A stretch of DNA of 64,000 bases from Sebastes aleutianus. Lineage: Eukaryota > Chordata > Actinopteri > Perciformes > Sebastidae. Location: positions 15,586,695 through 15,650,694 of the forward strand of contig CAKAKS010000034.1 of NCBI GenBank assembly GCA_916700875.1, read 5' to 3'. This document shows positions 46,504 through 59,586 of the stretch, piece after piece (position 1 is the stretch's first letter; each line of letters begins with the position of its first letter). Both the position numbers and the translations under genes were made by a program. The notes under the pieces were generated by a model. The model saw only the letters and a list, made by a program, of their open reading frames with translations, made no database searches and was not told the origin of the DNA.

Positions 46504-48802
46504 ACATTCTGCGTTACTGCGGAGTTCAAACAACAAGATGAGGCCTTATCCTGGGACCTTAAGCATTTATATGACCTATAGCAAATCTTTGTTTGCCACA
46601 TTTTTTATTTCTGTATAATACATTTTTCATTCTTTATTTTTACTTTTACATATTTAGTTTATGTTTCTCAGATTGCAGTATAGTTAGGTAAATCTTGGTC
46701 TATAACTTTCTGACATGTCAGTGACCAAGAACATGTTAAACTTAGTGTTGTCAGTCATCACGCAGGCTTTCCTTGTTTTCTATTTGGTTTAGTCCACCTT
46801 AAAGGGACACTCCACTGATTTTGAGCTTTGAAAGATATGGGCATTTAGGAGGCAGGGAGGGTCTAATGAAAGATGCTATGGGGTTGCATTATGGGAAATG
46901 TAGGATCCTGTCCTTTTGGAGGTTGACCCATACTAGGGACTAATAGTCGGCTAATTTTAATCTAGTTTTTGTGAGACCCCCAACTTTATGGAAGTACAGT
47001 ACTAAATCACAAAATCCATTGTATGTTCTAAAGGGACTCAATGGAAAAATCAGAAATTGCTTGTTAAAAGTGACACCTGTGGAAGTTAAGTCAAGAACAG
47101 TCCGCGTTCTGTTGCTTGCGCTTGTGCTCGCGCTACATAGACGCAAGCGACATTGGTAAAAACAGTGAGGCGACACACACGAGACTGAACGTTATTGACA
47201 GGCATGATGTTGATTATCAGTAGCAACATTAGCAAAAAAACACAATATCACTCTATACTCACTATCACATGCTTGGCAGTAATGTTAGCCCTCCATGAAT
47301 CTAAAGCCCGGCCGATGTTGATCCTAGCGTTAACTTTTCCTGCTTCAGCCTCCCGACCGCTTTCAGAAGGCACAGGGGGAACACCGTAGTTTTGGTCTCC
47401 TGAGCCGGAGAAACAAGATGCGGGAAACCTCTATTGGTCTTGAGGAGCTGCAGCATTTATTTCTGCACAAACTGCAACTTCCACTGTACATTTACTTGAT
47501 ATTATCAGAGCTAAACTAACTCTCTTCTGCTCCGCTGCTCGCTTGTTTTTTCACACACTTGCTGCCGCTCTCTCTCTCTTGCTTCACCACTCACTTCCCC
47601 TGTACACACGCACGCTTCCACAACACCAGATGCCCCCCCCCCCCCCGACGTTGGTCCCATTCCTGTTTTGCAAGATGGGCTTCACTTGATATAACTTTGG
47701 TTTGTTCTACTTCCTTGGAGTTTGTGTTGGAGTCTGAGTTATGGTGGGGGCTGGTCGTTTGTTAGCATTAGGGGACTCTATTTCTAACCGAACGTCTATG
47801 TAAGCAGGAAATAAAGGCACTCGCGAGTGGGCATGATGTCACATCCGATTTTATCCAAAAGAAACAGCCCGTATTCCTCACATTTAAAATAGTCTACAGG
47901 CTGATAAAGGAAACCAGAAAGTTTCATTTTTTAGGTTAGGTTACAACCCATTCACACATTGTCAATACAATATTTCGAAAAATGTTTATACATGAAAAAC
48001 TTACATACAGTCCCTTTAAGTAGAGTGTGTGATTTACAGGTTGATAGAGGTAAGGCTGGTTATTTGAATCTGTCGAAAGTTTCTAGTTCATCATTTTGTG
48101 ATATGTTGTAAATATAAGGTGAATGAAACATACTTTTGGAGTTTATGTAAAAATTTTATCAGACTATGATTAAGACAATTTTCCTGTTTGTATAATGTTT
48201 CCTTGTTTTTGGGGAGTTCTTGCTTATGTGAACTGATGGTCTAAGGATGGAGAGTGTAGGCCACAGATTTCTTTTTTTTTTTTTATTATTTTTGAGTTAA
48301 ATTTGGGATTTGGGCTTTATAAAAAAAAGTGACTTAACTTGTATGTGCTGCAATATCAGTCAAAATGTATATCAAGTATTTTAAGTAATTTCTTAGAGAG
48401 CTGTTTTGGTATACATGTCAACATTTGTGTAATGAAGGCAATAGTCATATGATGCTAGCATCTAGTGTGTTATGGTCCAATTACGGATCATGCATGGAGG
48501 GTGTCCATGCTGATGACTGAAAAATGTAAACTATAATCCATCTAAAAACAAACAAATAAACAAAAATACAGCTCTCAGCCAGTCTGAATGTCTTCATTAG
48601 AAATCTCCAGTATTCCCATAATGCCCCTGTGTGGCTGATATGTCTGCCTGCATGTACGCATAGCACAGGGATGAATCATTATGAGGCAATGCCTAACATC
48701 TCTAGTGTACTGCCATCTCTCTCTCTCTCTCTCTCTCTCTGTTCGTCGCTGTCACACACACACACAAGTTTGAATCCACTGATACTGAATCTCAGTGGTA
48801 TT
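46504..48802. repeat. Type-B spacer after T6
   Basis: A full-length B block: element starting AAAGGGACACTCC (about 46803), element from AAAGGGACTCAATG (about 47031) to ACAGTCCCTTTAAG (about 48019), a poly-C run (about 47633-47646), a TC run (about 48715-48740), a CA run, and the border CTCAGTGGTATT (48791-48802). No gene was seen. Confidence 0.75.
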
Positions 48803-48890
48803 CCACTTTTTAATCCACTTTTTACTATGTATTTAACCTGTACGCCTTTAATTTGTAGGCCCAACTCAAGCTTGAGATGATGCATTTATG
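48803..48890 (+). pseudogene. TRIM intron 1/exon 2 fragment upstream of T7
   Basis: The same composite as at 33740-33830: intron 1 end, acceptor TTTGTAG, first codons of exon 2 (from about 48859, encoding AQLKLEMMHL), then abrupt continuation with ATGCAGAGACGG. The identical breakpoint shows that it was copied with the surrounding segment. Confidence 0.85.
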
Positions 48891-49748
48891 ATGCAGAGAC
48901 GGAAACAAAGCACAAAAAAACGCTTCCCTTTTTACACAGACACAGGTAGTAGTGAGAAGTCAGCTCCTAAAGCTGCTCGGGCCTCGTGGTAATGTATTTG
49001 AAAACAAGAATAAGCAAGACAATCCAGTAAATAGGACGCTTAAATGTAACAAGGAATTCACGAGCCCTTTCTAATTGATCTTATTGTCATAATTAGCACG
49101 TGAATTCTTGAGTTATGGCAAAAAAAATAAGTTTTGAGGTCACAGTGACCTTTTCACCATCAAAATCTTATGAGTTCATCCTTGAGTCCAAGTGGACGTT
49201 TGTGGCAGATTTGAAAAAAATTCCCTCTAGGCGTTCTGAGATATCGCGTTCACAAGAATGTTACGGACAACCCAAAAACATAATGCCAACATTATGAAAA
49301 CATAGTGACCATTTACCCTGATCTGTGTCTGCACTTTTAATCTTAATGTTACTCCTACCTTACACTAGTGAGGTGTAAAAGGTTGTATATGATTTGCCAT
49401 TTTGTGATACAGAAACCAATCGGCTAAACAAGATCATTTCTTTCCTCATTCTTTTGCACAACCAGATGAGTGTGTTTCTATTTATTGCACAGGGCAGGAT
49501 ACAACTGCAGGTATAATAAAGCAAAAACTCCTCCCGTATCACACAGAAGAGAGGAAGAAGTGAGAAGTCAGCACCTAAATCTGCTCGTGGTAATGTACTG
49601 TATTTGAAAACAAAAAATAAGCAAGACAATCAGTAAAATAGACGTTTATTTGTTATAACAGGGAATTTCTGAGTGTTTGCTGAAAGCGTTTGGAGCTAAA
49701 AGTACTGAACCTGAACTCTGGCTGACAGCCACAGGAAAAGTCAACAGA
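48891..49748 (+). promoter_or_regulatory. Chimeric 5' region of T7, with 41-base leader deletion
   Basis: The type-2 block is joined to the type-1 block at GGAATTCACGAG/CCCTTTC (about 49064). Just before the gene, the 41 bases present in T1, T4 and T8 between two CTGA tetramers are missing (GGCTGACAGCC at about 49722), which is typical of deletion between short direct repeats. The open frame continues upstream of the ATG but contains no earlier ATG. Confidence 0.5.
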
Positions 49749-52116
49749 ATGGCTGCTAGAGCATCACCGACAGAAGTGGATTGCACCTGCCCTGTGTGCT
49801 GTGAGATATTTAAGGATCCTGTTGTGTTGTGGTGCGGTCACAGCTTCTGTAAGCACTGTCTTAAGGATCGGTGGAGACAGAATGGACTCCAGACATGCCC
49901 AGTCTGTAAGGAAATATTTCCAATGGCTCAGCCTCCACATAATCTGGCACTGAGAAACCTGTCTGACGACTTGAGACGAGAAAAGATCAAGAGAGCTAAC
50001 TCAGGATTTAAGGACATCTGCAGACTGCACAGTAAGAAACTCAAGCTCTTCTGTCAGGATGATCAACAGCTCATCTGTGTGATTTGTAGAGATGCAGAAA
50101 CACACAAGACACACAACTGTGTGCCCATCAACGAAGCAGCAGAATCCTGTAGGGTAAGCAAATATATATATATATATATAGTTAATAAAAACAACTGAGA
50201 CAGGTTTAGGGTTTGGTAGTTTTCATAATTTTAGAAATATTGCATATTGCACTTGACACAGCAGGCATATACTGTATGTGTTGTGTAATTAATCCACTGT
50301 TTACTATGTATTTAACCTGTACGCCTTTAATTTGTAGGCCCAACTCAAGCTAGAGACGATGCATTTAAAAACCAAACTGGGGTCATTTGAAGCTCATAAA
50401 CTCAAGTGTGATGAAATGGACGTCCACATCAAGGTAAGTCTCAGACATAATGGTTATAGAGGCAGAAAGCAACATGTGTTACTTAAAGCAATGTGTTTCT
50501 CCTCCTCAGCTCCAGGCTCAGCAGACTGAGAAGACCATCAAAGAGGATTTTCAGAAGCTTTACCAGTTCCTGGGAGCAGAGGAGGCTGCTAGGATTGATG
50601 CAGTGAGGAGAGAGGCGACAATCAAGAGTGAAGCAATGAACATCAGGATTTTTAATTTGACGGCAGAGATCTCCTCGCTCACGGACAAAATCACAACCTT
50701 AGAGGGGGAGATGAAAGCTGAGGACATCTTCTTAATGCTGGTACTGGTGACCTCTGTTAATTCATATTCTGATCTTAATATTGAATATTTAAAAAAATTA
50801 TAGGTATTGATTTGTTATCTTGTTTTGTCTTTATTTGACAGAATGTCAAATCCACTATGGAGCGGTAAGTTGTTGTCCTGAACACTATCTATCAGAGCAC
50901 AGCTGAACAATAGACAACATTTGAAAGTGTAAACTTCAACATTGTATTTCAACATTGAAGCAGGGCTGATGTTAGCTGAGTGCATCCCATTGAAAAGTTT
51001 AGGGGAGATAGAAGCTGCTTTCTTTGCGCATCCTTTGATCAAAGGTGGGGATGTTAGCCTGACACAAATTTGGAAAAGTGAAACACACTGTATGAATGTT
51101 TTTACATCGAGTGGGAATGGCGGACAAACATTTCATAGCTAGAGAAAAATAAATACCAGCCGTGAATAATACAGAAAATGGGTTTGATATGATACAAATT
51201 GAGAGGATTATATCTTGAAGATATGCACTAGCACCAAACAAAATGTGACCAATGTGGGGAATTTAAAAATATTTGACTGGTAATGTGTGGCTGCCTAATA
51301 TTCCCTCAGATCTCAGTGCAACCTACCAGACCCAGAGACTCCATCAGGAGCCCTGATCGATGAGGCCAAACACCTGGGGAACCTGCTGTTCCTAGTCTGG
51401 ATGAAGATGAAGAACTTAATCCAGTACAGTAAGCAAAGTGTTTCTGCCTCGCTATATTTTTACATTTTAATCTGCATTGTACTTGTAACTGATGAACTTT
51501 ATCACCAGGCTGTTCTATGAATACACTGTAACGCCTTCAGAAAAAAAAATTACCTTTATTAAACATCTCAATAAACCTTCTCTTTTGTTTCTATTTGTTT
51601 TTCTCTGAAGCTCCTGTAACTCTGGACCCAAACACTGGTGGCAGGGCAGTGATTATATCCGAACACATGACCCGTTCGACAGAAAGTGACAAGAGTCAGC
51701 CGCTTCCTGATAACCCAGAAAGGCTATATAGCACTGACGTTCTTGGCTCTGAAGGCTTTAGCTCTGGAAAACACAGCTGGGACGTGGAGGTGGGGGGTTA
51801 TTGGGCTGTTGGTGTGGCTGTTAAGGGTAAAATCCATAAAAACATGTGGGGCATCTACATGTGCTCTTGCAATGACCTGCTGCATGAACGTACTCCAGAG
51901 AGTGATTCGAAAACTGTATCTGAAGATTCATTTCCCCAAACGGTCAGAGTGCAGCTGGACTATGACCAAGGGATTCTGTCATTTTTTGACCTTGTTAGGA
52001 AAACACCTGTACACACCATCAAACACACTTTCACAGAAACAGTCTTTCCGTATTTTAGTGAGAATGCAAAAATCCTTCCAGCTGAAATGTCAGTGATGAT
52101 AAGAAAACCCAGATAA
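49749..52116 (+). CDS. T7: TRIM35-like E3 ubiquitin ligase (RING, B-box2, coiled coil, PRY/SPRY)
   Basis: Exons 49749-50153, 50338-50433, 50510-50740, 50842-50864, 51310-51428 and 51611-52116, giving 459 residues. All RING and B-box2 ligands are intact. Exons 1-2 are of the T4/T8 type (LWCGH, KDRWRQNG, FEAHKLKCDEMDVH), whereas the SPRY exon and following spacer are of the T2 type (GGRAVIISEHMTRSTESDKS, ERLYSTDVL). The gene therefore looks like a recombinant. In the SPRY core FFDLVRK replaces FFDLDRK, a change seen only here. The start was chosen at the first ATG (A at -3, G at +4), since upstream in-frame codons include no ATG. Confidence 0.92.
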
Positions 52117-54036
52117 ACATTTCACATTACGGCCTTATTTTGTGAACGTAAGTGTTTAAGATATAATCTACATTAGCAAATCCTGGACTTGTTGCCTATG
52201 TCAGTTTTTAGTACTGTATAATATCTTTTGATCTTTCTTTATGTTTCCATATTTAGTTTATGTTTCTCAGATTTCAGTATAGTTGTGTAAATCTTGGTCT
52301 ATCTCTGTAACTTCTTGACATCAACTGTTTGATGTCAGTGACCAATAACATGTTAGTGTTGTCTGTCATCACGTAGGCTTTCCTTGTTTCCTTTTTGGCT
52401 TTGTCTGCCTTTAAGGGGCATTCCCCTGATTTTACACATGAAGTCCAGCTTACATATAACGAGGAGTGTAAAAAACAGATGTGTAATGTAGGGCTGTCAA
52501 AGTTAATGTGACAATAATGTGTTAACGCAAATTTGTTTTAACGCCACTTTCTTTAACGCATTAACGCAACTTGCAGTTTTTAATTAACCTCTTAAAAATC
52601 TGACGGGCTGCCGATATTTTGGAGGTTGTACCGGGATCAGTTTTAAATCTAGAGTGAAGGTACTGGCATCATATGAAACTAAAAAACCTAAGGAATCCAT
52701 TTATGTCATACTAGCTTGTCGCGATCGGATGCTAAATAACGCTCCAAGCTTTCGCTAAATTTTGGTATGTAAATAAAGATATGTAGATAAAAATGGGTTC
52801 TATGGGTACCCACGAGTCTCCCCTTTACAGACATGCCTACTTTATGATAATCACATGCAGTTTGGGGCAAGTCATAGTCAAGTCAGCACACTGACACACT
52901 GACAGCAGTTGTTGCCTGTTGGGCTGCAGTTTGCCATGTTATGATTTGAGCAAATTTTTTATGCTAAATGCAGTACCTGTGAGGGTTTCTGAACAATATT
53001 TTTCATTGTTTTGTGTTGTTAATTGTTTTCCAATAATAGATATACACATACATTTGCATAAAGCAGCATATTTGTCCACTCCCATGTTGATAAAAGTATT
53101 AAATACTTGACAAATCACCTTTAAGGTACATTTTGAAATAATACAAAATGTGCGATTAATTTGTTATGGACAATCATCCGATTAATCACCATAATTCATC
53201 ATCATCATCATAATTGATTTTGACCATTCTTATAGCTCTTGTGAGTCTTATGGAAGTACAATAATAAATCACTGGAGAATCTATTTAACAAATTTCATTA
53301 TGTAGATTGTATGATATACAGGTTGGTAGAGGTAAGGCTAAATATATTAATCTGTTGAAAGTTTGAGTTTTTAAAATAATTTTTAGTGTAATTTTATGAT
53401 GTTCTATAAATTAATAAGCTGTTATGATTTGATTTGGTATATCAACTGTTGTTACGGCTATTGAAGTAGACTTTTAGAGTTTAATCATGTAAATATTTTG
53501 TGATCAGACTGATTAAAATAATTGAGACAATTTTTCCTGTTTTCATAATGTTTCCCTTTTTTCCTTTTGGGTCTAAAGATAGAGAATGTAGCCTACAGAT
53601 TGAAACACAGAAACCAATCACATAAACAGGATTATTTGCTAACACTTTTGATTACTGCCTTCAACCTGCAGCATAATTCTTCCCAATTTACAGTGTAATA
53701 TAGTTATACTAATGGTGTTCCAAGTACATGATATACATATGAACAAGAGAACAAATGTGAAGTTAGGGAATAAAGGGGTTAACAATCTGGGAACTCTGAA
53801 AATAATTTATACTGTAGATATGTTTTTACTAATAGGTTCCTATTCTGACCATCACTGAGCCACAAACTGGTCTTTTGGAGGAAGATGGGGTAAATATTTC
53901 TGATTGGCTAGTACTCACTGCCTTCGTTGGTTGGATTGGTTAGGTTTAAGCATCAAGAGTGTGATTGGTTAGTTTTAGGGTAAGAATATCACGGTTAGCC
54001 AATCAGAGGCAGAGTAGGGCAGGGTCATATTCTTTG
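52117..54036. repeat. Type-A spacer after T7
   Basis: The closest match is the T2 spacer: both keep the TAGGGCTGTCAA element start (about 52488) and both have the internal deletion after CTAAATTTTGGTATG. The element ends about 53200. CCAATCAG lies at 53999-54006. The 85-residue frame starting near 53965 is duplicated at 23934 and lies in the promoter region; it is not a gene. Confidence 0.7.
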
Positions 54037-54933
54037 AACTGCAGAGACGGAAACAAAGCACAAAAAAACGCTTCCCTTTTTACACAGACACAGGTAGTAG
54101 TGAGAAGTCAGCTCCTAAAGCTGCTCGGGCCTCGTGGTAATGTATTTGAAAACAAGAATAAGCAAGACAATCCAGTAAATAGGACGCTTAAATGTAACAA
54201 GGAATTCACGAGCCCTTTCTAATTGATCTTATTGTCATAATTAGCACGTGAATTCTTGAATTATGGCAAAAAAAAAGAAGTTTTTAGGTCACAATGACCT
54301 TTTCACCATCAAAATCTTATGAGTTCATCCTTGAGTCCAAGTGGACGTTTGTGCCAGATTTGAAAAATTCCCTCCAGGCATTCTGAGATATCGCGTTCAC
54401 AAGAATGGTACCGACAACCCAAAAACATAATGCCAACATTATGAAAACATTAGTGACCTTTTATCCTGATCTGTGTCTGCACTTTTAATCTTAAAGTTAC
54501 TCCTCCCTTACACTAGTGAGGTGTAAAAGGTTGTATATGATTTGCCATTTTGTGATACAGAAACCAATCGGCTAAACAAGATCATTTCTTTCCTCATTCT
54601 TTGGCAAAACCAGATGAGTGTGTTTCTATTTATTGCACAGGGCAGGACACAACTGCAGGTATAATAAAGCAAAAACTCCTTCCTTATCACACAGAAGAGA
54701 GGAAGAAGTGCGAAGTCAGCACCTAAATCTGCTCGTGGTAATGTATTTGAAAACAAAAAATAAGCAAGACAATCAAGTAAAATAGACGTTTATTTGTTAT
54801 AACAGGGAATTTCTGAGTGTTTGCTGAAAGCGTTTGGAGCTAAAAGTACTGAACCTGAACTCTGGCTGAGCAAATACGAGTGAATCTGTGAAAGTAAGTT
54901 TGCAGTCTGACAGCCACAGGAAAAGTCAACGGA
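54037..54933 (+). promoter_or_regulatory. Chimeric 5' region of T8
   Basis: The type-2 block continues unbroken from the type-A spacer and is joined at about 54212 to the type-1 block (CCCTTTCTAATTG, dispersed repeat, GTATAATAAAG near 54659). It lacks the exon 2 fragment seen before T4 and T7, so only the second of the two junctions is present. Confidence 0.45.
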
Positions 54934-57302
54934 ATGGCTGCTAGAGCATCACCGACAGAATTGGATTGCACCTGCCCTGTGTGCTGTGAGATATTTAAGG
55001 ATCCTGTTGTGTTGTGGTGCGGTCACAGCTTCTGTAAGCACTGTCTTAAGGATCGGTGGAGACAGAATGGACTCCAGACATGCCCAGTCTGTAAGGAAAT
55101 ATTTCCAATGGCTCAGCCTCCACATAATCTGGCACTGAGAAACCTGTCTGACGACTTGAGACGAGAAAAGATCAAGAGAGCTAACTCAGGATTTAAGGAC
55201 ATCTGCAGACTGCACAGTGAGAAACTCAAGCTCTTCTGTCAGGATGATCAACAGCTCATCTGTGTGATTTGTAGAGATGCAGAAACACACAAGACACACA
55301 ACTGTGTGCCCATCAACGAAGCAGCAGAATCCTGTAGGGTAAGCAAATATATATATATATATATATAGTTAATAAAAACAACTGAGACAGGTTTAGGGTT
55401 TGGTAGTTTTCATAATTTTAGAAATATTGCATATTGCACTTGACACAGCAGGCATATACTGTATGTGTTGTGTAATTAATCCACTGTTTACTATGTATTT
55501 AACCTGTACGCCTTTAATTTGTAGGCCCAACTCAAGCTAGAGACGATGCATTTAAAAACCAAACTGGGGTCATTTGAAGCTCATAAACTCAAGTGTGATG
55601 AAATGGACGTCCACATCAAGGTAAGTCTCAGACATAATGGTTATAGAGGCAGAAAGCAACATGTGTTACTTAAAGCAATGTGTTTCTCCTCCTCAGCTCC
55701 AGGCTCAGCAGACTGAGAAGACCATCAAAGAGGATTTTCAGAAGCTTTACCAGTTCCTGGGAGCAGAGGAGGCTGCTAGGATTGATGCAGTGAGGAGAGA
55801 GGCGACAATCAAGAGTGAAGCAATGAACATCAGGATTTTTAATTTGACGGCAGAGATCTCCTCGCTCACGGACAAAATCAAAACCTTAGAGGGGGAGATG
55901 AAAGCTGAGGACATCTTCTTAATGCTGGTACTGGTGACCTCTGTTAATTCATATTCTGATCTTAATATTGAATATTTAAAAAAATTATAGGTATTGATTT
56001 GTTATCTTGTTTTGTCTTTATTTGACAGAATGTCAAATCCACTAAGGAGCGGTAAGTTGTGTTCCTGAACACTATCTATTAAAGCACAGCTGAACGATAG
56101 ACAACATTTGAAAGTGTAAACTTCAACATTGTATTTCAACATTGAAGCAGGGTTGATGGTAGCTGAGTGCATCCCATTGAAAAGTTTAGGGGAGATGAAA
56201 GCTGCTTTCTTTGTGCTTCCTGTGATTGAAGGTGGGGATGTTAGCCTGACACAAATTTGGAAAAGTGAAACACACTGTATGAATGTTTTTACATCGAGTG
56301 GGAATGGCGGACAAACATTTCATAGCTAGAGAAAAATAAATACCAGCCGTGAATAATACAGAAAATGGGTTTGATATGATACAAATTGTGAAGATTATAT
56401 CTTTAAGATATGCACTAGCACCAAACAAAAATATGACCAATGTGGGGAATTTCAAAATATTTGACTGGTAATGTGTGGCTGCCTAATATTCCCTCAGATC
56501 TCAGTGCAACCTACCAGACCCAGAGACTCAATCAGGTGCCCTGATCGATGAGGCCAAACACCTGGGGAACCTGCTGTTCACAGTCTGGAGGAAGATGACG
56601 AACTTAATCCAGTGCAGTAAGCAAAGTGTTTCTGCCTCGCTAGATTTTTACATTTTAATCTGCTTTGTACATGTGACTGATAAACTTTATCACCAGGCTT
56701 TTCTATGAATACACTAACGCCTTCAGTAAAAAATTACCTTTACTTAATTAAACATCTTAATAAACCTTCTCTTTTGTCTATATTTGTTTTTCTCTGAAGC
56801 TCCTGTAACTCTGGACCCCAACACTGGCAGCAGGACATTGACTATATCAGAACACTTGACCCGTTCGACAAACAGCGCCGAGAGTCAGCCGCTTCCTGAT
56901 AACCCAGAAAGGCTGCGCAGCACTGACGTTCTTGGCTCTGAAGGCTTTAGTTTGGGAAAACACAGCTGGGACGTGGAGGTGGGGGGCTATTGGGCTGTTG
57001 GTGTGGCTGCTGAGGGTGAAACCTATAGAAACATCTGGGGCATCTACATTTGCCCTTTCACTGACATTCTGCGTGAACTTACTCCAGAGGATTATGTGAA
57101 AGTTGTATCTGAAGATTCATTTCCCCAAACGGTCAGAGTGCAGCTGGACTATGACCAAGGGATTCTATCATTTTTTGACCTTGATAGGAAAACACCTGTA
57201 CACACCATCAAATGCACTTTCACAGAAACGGTCTTTCCGTATTTTGTTGATGATGCAAAAATCCTTCCAGCTGAACTGTCAGTGACGAGAACAGACAGAT
57301 AA
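54934..57302 (+). CDS. T8: TRIM35-like E3 ubiquitin ligase (RING, B-box2, coiled coil, PRY/SPRY)
   Basis: Exons 54934-55338, 55525-55620, 55697-55927, 56029-56051, 56498-56616 and 56800-57302, giving 458 residues. RING and B-box2 ligands are complete. Exon 1 is almost identical to T7, and exon 6 is of the T4 type, ending SVTRTDR. The SPRY variable segment reads YWAVGVAAEGETYRNIW and ICPFTDILRELTPEDY. All exon borders are GT..AG and in frame. The start context is CGGAATGG. This is the last copy, followed by the only B spacer that runs out into unduplicated sequence. Confidence 0.92.
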
Positions 57303-59537
57303 ACATTCTGCGTTACTGCGGAGTTCAAACAACAAGATGAGGCCTGATCTTAAGCGTTTATATGACCTATAGCAAATCTTTGTTGCCACATTTTTTATTT
57401 CTGTATAATACATTTTTCATTCTTTATTTTTACTTTTACAAATTTAGGTTATGTTTCTCAGATTTCAGTATAGTTAGGTTAATCTTGGTCTATAACATTC
57501 TGACCAATAACATGCTCATCTTAGTGTTGTCAGTCATCACGCAGGCTTTCCTTGTTTTCTATTTGGTTTAGTCCACCTTAAAGGGACACTCCACTGATTT
57601 TGAGCTTTGAAAGATATGGGCATTTAGGAGGCAGGGAGGGTCTAATGAAAGATGCTATGGGGTTGCATTATGGGAAATGTAGGATCCTGTCCTTTTGGAG
57701 GTTGACCCATACTAGGGACTAATAGTCGGCTTATTTTAATCTAGTTTTTGTGAGACCCCCAACTTTATGGAAGTACAGTACTAAATCACAAAATCCATTG
57801 TATGTTCTGAAGGGACTCAATGGAAAAATCAGAAATTGCTTGTTAAAAGTGACACCTGTGGAAGTTAAGTCAAGAACAGTCCGCGTTCTGTTGCTTGCGC
57901 TTGTGCTCGCGCTACATAGACGCAAGCGACATTGGTAAAAACAGTGAGGTGACACACACAAAGCTGAACGTGATTGACAGGCATTATGTTGATTATCAGT
58001 AGCAACATTAGCCAGTAAGAAAACACAATATCACTATATATTCACTATCACATGCTTGGCAGTAATGTTAGCCCTCCATGAATCGAAAGCCCGGCCGATG
58101 TTGATCCTAGCGTTAACTTTTCCTGCTTCATTCTCCCGACCACGGTCAGAAGGCACAGGGGGGACACCGTAGTTTTAGTCTCCTGAGCCGGAGTCGATAA
58201 AATTACTCGCTCCAGAGCCCCATCACTTCACTCAGCAGCAGGGAAACAAGATGCGGGAAACCTCTATTGGTCTTGAGGAGCTGCAACATTTATTTCTGCA
58301 CAAACTGCAACTTCCACTGTACATTTACTTGATATTATCAGAGCTAAACTAACTCTCTTCTGCTCCGCTGCTCGCTTGTTTTCTCACACACTTGCTGCCG
58401 CTCTCTCTCTCTTGCTTCACCACTCACTTCCCCTGTACACACACACACTTCCACAACACTAGATCCCCCCCGACGTTGGTCCCATTCCTGTTTTGCAAGA
58501 TGGGCTTCACTTGATATAACTTTGGTTTTGTTGTACTTCCTTGGAGTTTGTGTTGGAGTCTGAGTTATGGTGGGGGCTGGTCGTTTGTTAGCATTAGAGG
58601 ACTCTATTTCTAACCGAACGTCTATGTAAGCAGGAAATAAAGGCACTCGCGAGTGGGCATGATGTCACATCCGATTTTATCCAAAAGAAACAGCCCGTAT
58701 TCCTCACATTTAAAGTAGTCTACAGGCTGATAAAGGAAACCAGAAAGTTTCATTTTTTAGGTTAGGTTACAACCCATTCACACATTGTCAATACAATTTT
58801 TCGAAAAATGTTTATACATGAAAAACTTACATACAGTCCCTTTAAGTAGAGTGTGTGATTTACAGGTTGATAGAGGTAAGGCTGGTTATTTGAATCTGTC
58901 GAAAGTTTCTAGTTCATCATTTTGTGATATGTTGTAAATATAAGGTGAATGAAACATACTTTTGGAGTTTATGTAAAAATTTTATCAGACTATGATTAAG
59001 ACAATTTTCCTGTTTGTATAATGTTTCCTTGTTTTGGGGGAGTTCTTGCTTATGTCAACTGATGGTCTAAGGATGGAGGGTGTAGGCCACAGATTTCTTT
59101 TTTTTTTTTAATTATTTTTGAGTTAAATTTGGGATTTTGGGCTTTATAAAAAAAAGTGACTTAACTTGTATGTGCTGCAATATCAGTCAAAATGTATAAC
59201 AAGTATTTTAAGTAATTTCTTAGAGAGCTGTTTCGGTATACATGTCAACTGTTGTGTAATGAAGGCAATAGTCATATGATGCTAGCATCTAGTGTGTTAT
59301 GGTCCAATTACGGATCATGCATGGAGGGTGTCCATGCTGATGACTGAAAAATGTAAACTATAATCCATCTAAAAACAAACAAATAAACAAAAATACAGCT
59401 CTCAGCCAGTCTGAATGTCTTCATTAGAAATCTCCAGTATTCCCATAATGCCCCTGTGTGGCTGATATGTCTGCCTGCATGTACGCATAGCACAGGGATG
59501 AATCATTATGAGGCAATGCCTAACATCTCTAGTGTAC

Positions 59538-59586
<49 letters not shown>

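Noticed and set aside
49677..49748. 24-residue in-frame extension upstream of the T7 ATG
   Set aside because: The frame is open there only because of the leader deletion. It begins at a TTG and contains no ATG, so the ATG at 49749 remains the start.
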